Positions 57,588 to 64,000 of a stretch of 64,000 bases of DNA are shown piece after piece. Within the stretch, counting starts at the first letter, position 1; every line of letters begins with the position of its first letter. Source of the stretch: Ascoidea rubescens DSM 1968 (Eukaryota; Ascomycota; Saccharomycetes; Ascoideales; Ascoideaceae); contig NW_017962913.1 in NCBI RefSeq assembly GCF_001661345.1, forward strand, positions 3,024,903 to 3,088,902. The letters run 5' to 3'. A program made the translations under genes and the position numbers. The notes below the pieces were generated by a model. That model did not search any database and was not told where the DNA came from. It saw only the letters and a list, made by a program, of their open reading frames with translations.

Positions 57588-60524
57588 ATGTTTACTACTT
57601 TTGATTTCAAATCAAATGAAGTTGAAGAAGTTAAAATAAAGGATTTTGAAAAGTTATCTACTGATCCAGATTTGTATAATAAAAAAAATAAAAATTCCTA
57701 TAATACAAAAAAATATAAAAGGACTACTTTTATAAAATCCTTGGAAAGGTCAAAAGGTGGTTGCTTTGAATGCAAAAGAAAAAAGAAAAAATGTAATGAA
57801 GGAAAGCCAATTTGTGCTTTATGTTTAAAAAGTTCTACAAAATGTCTTTACCCCCCTAGACCACTTACTGAGAAATCAAATATTACTAAAATCAAAAATC
57901 AAAAAATACAAAAGTGTTCTGATAGAAATTCCCAAACTCAGTTTATGACCAAGGACATGTTTCTTTCAAATTCTTCCAACATAACAAACAACTCTCCTCA
58001 TCTACAACCTTTGGTTTCTAATATTTCAAAAGAAAACATTATTTCGGTTCCCAAATATACTAATAATACAATCACAGAATTACTTGAAAGCACACAGAAA
58101 GATTATTCAAAAGAAAATGTTAACCATGTTCAAACTATTAATATGGTTGATAAAAACAATAATATTCAACTGATAAATGAAATAAATACTTATATAAGAA
58201 ACAATATAGATAATCAGATAGAAACTGATAATATTAATATGAATTCGGCTTCAATTTCAAACCAATTGATTTTTCCGGATCCAATCCAACATGACAATTT
58301 CATTCCACAAATTAGATGTTTTTCAAATTGTGTATCCAATTTTCATTTTAATTCAAATTCAAATCCCACTTTTGATTTTAATTCCAGTTCTAATTCCAGT
58401 ATCAAAGAAACTAATTCTGTCCATGATTATGATTTTAATTCCAGTGTTAATATAAATTTCAATTCTATCTTTGATAATGAATTTAACAATTATTGCCCAA
58501 ATCCTAATATAAAAAATATAAGCAATAACAACGATTTTTTATTTCGGGTTTTTAATTATAATAATGACAACATTGTCAATTCCCCTACAGAGTTTTTTTG
58601 TAATAATTTTGCAAAAACTAATGAAAACAACACTTCCACATGTACAACATCAGACACTTCTGCATCTATTAGATCAATTTCCTCTGATATTGATTCCATT
58701 TCTTTGTGTTCTCCTAATTTAGACCTAGTATCTGTTTTGAAAAAACTGAATAAGGCTCCAATGAATTTTAAATCGTATTATGTCGCTTCTTCTTTGAAGT
58801 GTAAATGTGGTTTTCTTCAACAAATGATTACTTTTTGTAATATCAATGATGCAAAAATCTTAAAAAGAATCAAGGTTATACAAAAACAACAGCCAAAACA
58901 AGACCATCATGACCATACTTATAATTATAATCATAGTTATGAATTTTCTCATTTTCTAAATTCTAACCACTTTGGTTCAAGCTCGATGAGTACTAATGTT
59001 GATTTGTTACCTGAAATATCACTGTCAGATATGAAAGTCGCTCCTGCACCAATAAAAGAAGATGAGTATCCTCTTTATGACCAGTTGTCATATTTTCAAG
59101 ATTTAAATTCTTTGCTACCTGATGATGAGGGAAAGTTATTTTTTGAGTTTTATGTGGCCGATCTCTCTAAAATCTTGCCTGTAATTGATCCCCACTTCAG
59201 CTACTATCACACTGTATTTATAGAGATTGCTTTAAACTATAAAAGTAATATAGAGAACTTGGCAATACTCTATGCGATCACTTCTTGGGGTGGGTGCTTT
59301 TATAACAGATTTAAAAATGGAAAGTATAGGGATTATCGCAATAATTTTAAAACTGTTGAGAGTTTAACAAACCTCAATATAAATGATTCTTTTGTTCATC
59401 AAAAGAATATATCCAGCCAAGAGGATTCAAGGATTGATTTTAGCAATATAAAAAGTTTTTTTTCTAATTTAGATTGTTACTCTATTCAAGATGAGTTTGA
59501 TTACAATAGAACCGATAAAATAATAAAAAACTATTATCATAAAAGTTTGCAGGTTGTTATCAGATCAAAAATAAATATTTTTACGGCTTTAGTAATAAAG
59601 CTAGGAATTGAAATTTCAACAGGAAACATTAAGCCTAATTCATGGAGAAGAGTATTAGAAAACATGGTTTCAATAATTACAGAAGTAGGGGGGTTAGAAG
59701 AATTTATTAACTTGGATAATTCAAATGAAATAACAATGAGATTGATATTAAATTTTATTTACCACGATATATTAAGCAGCTGGTCTGTTGAACATGGAAC
59801 ATATTTTGAAATTGAAAAATATCAGTCGATTTATGACAAGGATACGTGTATTGATAGTTTGCAAGGTTGTAATAAAAACTTATATATTCTAGTTGGTGAA
59901 ATTAACAATTTAGCATTGGCTTTAAGAAAATTTGAAAAATCTATTCAAAATGAGATTGAGATTGATAATTTATGCAAAGGTTCGATTGATTTTTACAGGG
60001 GATCTTGGGATGATCATTTAAGTGTTGAGTTTTACGAAAATCTAAATGTCAAAATTAAAGTTTTAAAAGAAAGAATTGACAAACAGAAACCACAACCTCA
60101 AGCTTTAAAGTATCTCAATTCAAAGGAAGAAATAGAGGCTCATTTGACTTCGTTTAAAGTTTTTCAATTAGTCTTAAAATTATTAATTTTCACTTCTCTT
60201 AATAAACTTCCTCCTGAATCATTTGAGATTCAAATGATAATTTTAAAGATCTTGCCACTTTTAGATATTTTGATTGGGTCTCAAGTTGAAAGTAGATTAA
60301 GTTTTATATTGTTAATAACGGGAATTAACTTAGTTAGTATGAAACATAAAGAAAAACTTCTTAAGCAGATTAGAAGATTGCAAGGAACATATTATATTGA
60401 AGGATTAAAACGGGTTTTAGAATTGATTAGAGAAATTTGGAAAGAAAATTCTAACGGTAATTGTAATATTCAGTGGTTTGAAGTAGCAACGAAACTTGGG
60501 TGGGAAATAAATATTGGGTGCTAA
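57588..60524 (+). CDS. Zn2Cys6 transcription factor (Lys14/Uga3-like class), paralogue 2
   Basis: The protein has 978 residues. The binuclear zinc cluster at about 58-84 (GCFECKRKKKKCNEGKPIC, then ALC...KC) keeps all six cysteines in C-x2-C-x6-C-x6-C-x2-C-x6-C spacing. A long Asn/Ser-rich insert follows (about 100-380). The regulatory domain contains KSYYVASSLKCKCGFLQQ, FEFYVADLSKILPVIDPHF and FINLDNSNEITMRLILNF, each nearly identical to blocks in the gene at 4512-6662, and the C-terminus WFEVATKLGWEINIG also corresponds. The two are paralogues about 50 kb apart; this one is longer through the insert. The cysteine pair KCKCGF within the regulatory domain is shared and unusual. Target pathway unknown. 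Confidence 0.83.
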   Translation: MFTTFDFKSNEVEEVKIKDFEKLSTDPDLYNKKNKNSYNTKKYKRTTFIKSLERSKGGCFECKRKKKKCNEGKPICALCLKSSTKCLYPPRPLTEKSNITKIKNQKIQKCSDRNSQTQFMTKDMFLSNSSNITNNSPHLQPLVSNISKENIISVPKYTNNTITELLESTQKDYSKENVNHVQTINMVDKNNNIQLINEINTYIRNNIDNQIETDNINMNSASISNQLIFPDPIQHDNFIPQIRCFSNCVSNFHFNSNSNPTFDFNSSSNSSIKETNSVHDYDFNSSVNINFNSIFDNEFNNYCPNPNIKNISNNNDFLFRVFNYNNDNIVNSPTEFFCNNFAKTNENNTSTCTTSDTSASIRSISSDIDSISLCSPNLDLVSVLKKLNKAPMNFKSYYVASSLKCKCGFLQQMITFCNINDAKILKRIKVIQKQQPKQDHHDHTYNYNHSYEFSHFLNSNHFGSSSMSTNVDLLPEISLSDMKVAPAPIKEDEYPLYDQLSYFQDLNSLLPDDEGKLFFEFYVADLSKILPVIDPHFSYYHTVFIEIALNYKSNIENLAILYAITSWGGCFYNRFKNGKYRDYRNNFKTVESLTNLNINDSFVHQKNISSQEDSRIDFSNIKSFFSNLDCYSIQDEFDYNRTDKIIKNYYHKSLQVVIRSKINIFTALVIKLGIEISTGNIKPNSWRRVLENMVSIITEVGGLEEFINLDNSNEITMRLILNFIYHDILSSWSVEHGTYFEIEKYQSIYDKDTCIDSLQGCNKNLYILVGEINNLALALRKFEKSIQNEIEIDNLCKGSIDFYRGSWDDHLSVEFYENLNVKIKVLKERIDKQKPQPQALKYLNSKEEIEAHLTSFKVFQLVLKLLIFTSLNKLPPESFEIQMIILKILPLLDILIGSQVESRLSFILLITGINLVSMKHKEKLLKQIRRLQGTYYIEGLKRVLELIREIWKENSNGNCNIQWFEVATKLGWEINIGC

Positions 60525-61784
60525 GTCGATCTTTTTGAAAATTGAATTTTTGCATTTGATTTCAAGGATAATTATTAATTGGTTTAAATAATTCAATAAT
60601 TTATCTTGACAATAGCAGTATAATTTGGAAAAAAAAACAAGAAGTAATCTTTTTTGTTCATAATATCATTTAGTCTTTGATAGACTGTAAGTTACGGTGT
60701 ATAATATTATATCAATTCTATTTTTTTTCGACGACACTCGGAGTCTAATAATGTGTGCTAACTTAAGAGTCTTTCAGTGTGATACATACCGCTTTCTGCA
60801 TTTCAAAAGCCGTAACATTGAAAGCTTAATATTGTTTTTGACTATGTTCGATTATATTGTTTTTGTTCTCTTGAAAATAAATAGCAGGTTTAGAAGCCAG
60901 TTCAAGAAATACTTTCGTAAAAAGCTATCAAACTATACTATTCAACAAAGGAAAAAATGTCATCATATTAAACTAAATCAACCCACAGAGAAGATTTTGC
61001 CCAAAAACAATTGGAGAGTGGAATAGTCAAGTGTAAGTATTCGTTTTCTTCATAAATTCCCTTATTTATCAATAGATTTTTATATTTTAAAATAATCTTT
61101 AAGTCGGCTCAATTTAAGTATTTTACATTCTTTAAAACCCAACTTCATAGTTTTATATTTGGGGCTAACAATAAAACATTTTGATAATCTCTTACGATTG
61201 ATAAATATGCGATGTTTTTTAAACTTAAGCTAGAAAAGATTTATTATGTTAAATAACAAAAACACTTTCTTTGTGTTTAATCCAAAACGCATAGAAAAAT
61301 CACATTTTAAAACAAAATTGATATTAAAACGAGAGAAATTAATTGAATTATGAGGAATTTTAATGTTTTATTTTTTTTTTTTGAAATACAGAGTTCATCA
61401 GCTATTGAAAATAATCTTTTATGTATGGGTTAATAAGTGATACCATTTTTTCAAAAGGCTGAATTAGTTGTGATTTATTTTTATTTTTTATTTTTTATTT
61501 TTTATTTTTTATTTTGTGATGATTTTAATTAATTAGATAATGATATTGAGTACATAGTTTAATCTTGGTGCAATTATATTTAGTTTTTTTATTCAAATGA
61601 GGAATAAGAAAAATTTACCAGAAAATTTTCTTGGATGAGTGACTAAGAGGAGTGTATAAAAGGCACAGATGAAATTGCATTCTCGAAAGAAGGATGGTGT
61701 AAAATAGTTTCTATTTATAATTGTTTATTGATATAATACCTAAAGTAAAAAAGAAAAAGAAAACAAGAAAAAAATCTATATCAA
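60525..61784. other. Long convergent intergenic region
   Basis: These 1.26 kb between two 3' ends are longer than other convergent gaps here. A 109-codon frame (60697-61026) has a hydrophobic start and a basic end but no recognisable family and is probably not a gene. A T tract (61367-61381) and a 7-bp (TTTTTTA)n repeat (about 61475-61515) are present. Confidence 0.4.
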
Positions 61785-62459
61785 TCAATTTTTTTTATTA
61801 TTGCCTCTGATTATATTTCTATCGCCCCCTAAAAGGATACTTTCAGTGTTTTGGTTAGCACCATTCATATAGCCGTACTCAAAAGTACTCCAACTATTAC
61901 TGTTGTTGATATTCTTCAAATATTTTGGTTTTTTGGGTATTGAAGGAGGAATTCTCTTTTCAGCTAATTTTGGACCAATTATTGTAATACTAGGATTTAA
62001 TTTGTTTGAATATCTACTTAATGAAATTAAGGTAGTGTAAATCTGAGCAGGATCCTTTTTTTCAAATAAATCAACAGTAGAAAATAGTTCATCTTGAGGC
62101 ACACCAATCTTTTTGCAGGATTTAAGAAAAAAATCTATATTCTCCATTTGGATAAATGGCATGTTAGATTTTCTAAATTTTATCTTAATTTCGTTTTTGT
62201 TTGTATTTCTAGTGATTGTATTGATCAATGAGCATAAAATTATGCCATCTCTTAGCAAGTCAATTAAATCGTGGTCCAAGTTGTAATTGGACAATATGGG
62301 ATCGTTTTGTAGGAGGTTTGTTATCCAGGTTTTGATTTCAAGAATCTTTGAACTGTCATATTTGGCAGCTCTCTGGTTTCTCAAATCGTCGTCGAGAGAT
62401 GTGACATCGGGCTTGAGACCGTAGACAGGGGTGTATGAGAAGGTTTTGTTAGGAAGCAT
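61785..62459 (-). CDS. SCP1: Calponin/transgelin-like actin-bundling protein
   Basis: The protein has 224 residues. A calponin-homology domain spans about 20-145 (KPDVTSLDDDLRNQRAAKY, then LLRDGIILCSLIN, KSNMPFIQMENIDFFL and VPQDELFSTVDLFEKKDP). A proline/lysine linker and one calponin repeat (WSTFEYGYMNGANQ) follow near 197-210. The whole follows yeast Scp1 (200 aa), a transgelin homologue that bundles and stabilises F-actin in cortical patches. The ATG at 62459 (MLPNKTF) is chosen. The frame continues 30 codons further up with an apparent signal-like leucine run, but that would be foreign to a cytosolic actin-binding protein. Confidence 0.93.
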   Translation of the reverse strand: MLPNKTFSYTPVYGLKPDVTSLDDDLRNQRAAKYDSSKILEIKTWITNLLQNDPILSNYNLDHDLIDLLRDGIILCSLINTITRNTNKNEIKIKFRKSNMPFIQMENIDFFLKSCKKIGVPQDELFSTVDLFEKKDPAQIYTTLISLSRYSNKLNPSITIIGPKLAEKRIPPSIPKKPKYLKNINNSNSWSTFEYGYMNGANQNTESILLGGDRNIIRGNNKKN

Positions 62460-63031
62460 TAAACAGAAAGCAGGAGAAGCACAGGAAGGAAGAAACAGAA
62501 GAAGCAGAAGAAGCAAACAAGAAATGTTTGGAAAGGGGATTTTCCTCACGCACCTCTCACACGTCTATCACGCACTCCTCACGTACTTCTTCACGCGACC
62601 CTCACGCGTCTTTCACGCGATTGACGGAACTTTGCTCATCGTCGGGTTTTTTATCTTTAGCATTTTGTATTTGGACATTTAACACATTCTACTCAAATTG
62701 TCAGTTATAAACACTCTTCTCACAGCTGTTACTGAACAACCACTATTGGGAATTGGGCTGATTGATACTTGGTACAATTGCCAGCACTTCCACACCAGAT
62801 TATCCTGCTCGTTGCAATAACCAGGTTTCCACAAGACTCACACTGGACATTGGTTATTAATCCTTATTATTCGTATTCAACATTGCTTGGAAATTGATAG
62901 AGAGTGATTAGAGAATCTTATATTCCCTCCTCTTATTTGCTTTCATTATATAATTACTAGTCCTCTCGTTCACCCTATTTTTCCTGTTTGTTTTCTTATC
63001 TTTCTGCTTTGTGTTTTTTGTCTTTTTGCCA
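62460..63031. promoter_or_regulatory. Divergent promoter SCP1 / RTS1 with phased TCACG array
   Basis: The segment 62546-62623 holds seven TCACG/TCACACG boxes spaced 11-12 bp apart. The rest of the region, to the RTS1 ATG, is pyrimidine-rich leader. Confidence 0.55.
62546..62623 (+). repeat. 11-bp degenerate tandem repeat (TCACGCacctc-like), seven units
   Basis: Units begin at 62546, 62557, 62568, 62579, 62591, 62602 and 62613. The sixth contains ACGCGT (an MBF/MCB-type motif) and the last three all contain CACGCG. Confidence 0.85.
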
Positions 63032-64000
63032 ATGGATAAAATGATGAAAGGCCTAAAACAAAGAGTCCTATCAAGGACCAGATCACATTCAGATTCTAAA
63101 TCTTCTTCATTAAGGAAAAAAGATAAGGATAGAGAAAAAGACAAGGAGAAAGACAAGGACAGAGATAAAGAGAAGGATAAGGATAAAGACAAAGAAAAAG
63201 AGAAAGAGAAAGACAATAACCATAACGATAACCATGTTCACGCCCATAGCAATAATAACCATAAAGATAATGCCTCCTCAAATGGTTCAAATAAAGAATC
63301 TAAACATCTTCCAAGGAAATCATCAAAACCTCATAAACTCATTAGGAAATCCATGCTTTCAGATAGTTCCTCCTCAGAATCGCATAAAAAACAGCTATTA
63401 TCCCTATCAAACTCTTCATCAAACTCTGCTCATAACTCAAGCAATAATACTACCTCCAATATATCAAACAACTCGAAACCAAAATTAAAATCAAAACTAA
63501 GGTCAAAGTCAAAATCTTCTTCATCTTCCTCTTCAAATAATATATCTTCTCAAATCCAATCAAAACTGACGCTAGCAACGAGTGCAAATACAACTCCAAA
63601 ATTAGATGATCCAAAGACTTCTTTATCTTTTATCAATAAAAACTCAACCTCAAATATCTTGTCCCAACATTCATCAATTCTAAATTCAAACTCAGACTCT
63701 AATTCAAATAATATTCATGATAATCCAAACAAAAATAGTATTGACAATAACAATGACAATAGCAGTGATAATAGCAGCAACAGCCATTTACAAATACCTT
63801 CTTCATTCAATTGCCTTGGTTTAAACTCTGCCCCATTAAACTCCTCATCTTCTATTATTCCAAGATCCTCTCATTCCTTTGATGGTTTACCAATTTCGGG
63901 AAATGCTGATATTGATCTAATAAAGACCCCTCAAAGACACTCATCTTCAAGATTCGAACCAACTTCAAAAAAACAAACGTTTGAACCATTACCAAGCTTC
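63032..64000 (+). CDS. RTS1: PP2A regulatory subunit B' (Rts1), 5' part, cut by window end
   Basis: The frame runs open from the ATG at 63032 to the last base (323 codons). The start MDKMMKGLKQRVLSRTRS corresponds to the MMRGFKQR start of yeast Rts1. A highly charged Lys/Asp/Glu repeat follows (about 30-65), then a Ser/Asn-rich region. Near the window end comes the conserved lead-in to the B56 domain: IPRSSHSFDGLP, DIDLIKTPQRHSSSRFEP, as in Rts1. The HEAT-like B56 domain lies outside. Rts1 directs PP2A in mitosis, septin dynamics and cell-size control. It is divergent from SCP1. Confidence 0.92.
   Translation, partial: MDKMMKGLKQRVLSRTRSHSDSKSSSLRKKDKDREKDKEKDKDRDKEKDKDKDKEKEKEKDNNHNDNHVHAHSNNNHKDNASSNGSNKESKHLPRKSSKPHKLIRKSMLSDSSSSESHKKQLLSLSNSSSNSAHNSSNNTTSNISNNSKPKLKSKLRSKSKSSSSSSSNNISSQIQSKLTLATSANTTPKLDDPKTSLSFINKNSTSNILSQHSSILNSNSDSNSNNIHDNPNKNSIDNNNDNSSDNSSNSHLQIPSSFNCLGLNSAPLNSSSSIIPRSSHSFDGLPISGNADIDLIKTPQRHSSSRFEPTSKKQTFEPLPSF

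Noticed and set aside
60697-61026. 109-codon frame with a hydrophobic N-terminus and basic C-terminus
   Set aside because: No recognisable family, composition follows local A+T bias, and the reading frame is not longer than chance allows in such a gap; kept only as a note.
62460-62549. Extension of SCP1 by 30 codons giving a signal-peptide-like leucine run
   Set aside because: Scp1 is a cytosolic actin-binding protein; the leucine run is translated from GAAGCA-type repeats in the leader, and the ATG at 62459 gives the conserved length.

Overview
The window is nuclear DNA from a budding yeast (Saccharomycotina). It is about 70% A+T, packed with mostly intronless genes on both strands, and rich in Asn/Ser/Lys homopolymer tracts. 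A NDUFAF3-type complex I assembly gene and a TMEM70/TMEM186-type mitochondrial gene suggest that respiratory complex I is retained, which argues against Saccharomycetaceae. A tandem group of WRY/BMT beta-mannosyltransferases points to a lineage with beta-mannosylated cell-wall mannan, as known from Candida albicans and Komagataella. CTG codons are rare and I could not settle whether CUG is read as Leu, Ser or Ala.

Layout, left to right. (1) 1-6.7 kb: the 3' part of a Zn2Cys6 regulator cut by the window edge, a FAA2-type peroxisomal acyl-CoA synthetase ending in SKL, and a Zn2Cys6 regulator on the minus strand. (2) 6.9-14.7 kb: a divergent pair, a type II membrane GH17 beta-1,3-glucanase and a SYT1-like Sec7/PH Arf-GEF. 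(3) 15.1-16.6 kb: a divergent mitochondrial pair, spliced MRPL51 and an NDUFAF3-like gene. (4) 17-24 kb: an AVT3/AVT4-like vacuolar amino-acid transporter and a long unrecognised N-terminally anchored protein. (5) 24-30 kb: sparse DNA with an LTR-like relic and a divergent protein kinase. (6) 30.2-31.9 kb: an MFS transporter gene broken by an exact 14-bp tandem duplication. (7) 32-42 kb: twinfilin TWF1, the giant RasGEF LTE1, and a TMEM70/TMEM186-like gene. (8) 42.9-51.5 kb: three beta-mannosyltransferase paralogues on the minus strand, with a MITE-like inverted-repeat element between the second and third. (9) 52.6-56.6 kb: a TatD-family metal-dependent hydrolase, and an LRR protein whose upstream F-box-like segment is separated by one in-frame TGA. 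(10) 57.6-64 kb: a second full Zn2Cys6 regulator, clearly paralogous to the one at 4.5-6.7 kb, then calponin SCP1 and the 5' part of RTS1 (PP2A B' subunit), which run divergently around a helically phased TCACG repeat array.

The genes do not form an operon-like system. Common threads are the cell wall and mannan (GH17, BMTs), mitochondrial biogenesis (MRPL51, NDUFAF3-like, TMEM70-like), the cortical actin/polarity/mitotic-exit group (TWF1, SCP1, LTE1, SYT1, RTS1), and three regulators of the Lys14/Uga3/Arg81-type Zn2Cys6 class. No tRNA, rRNA or CRISPR was found.
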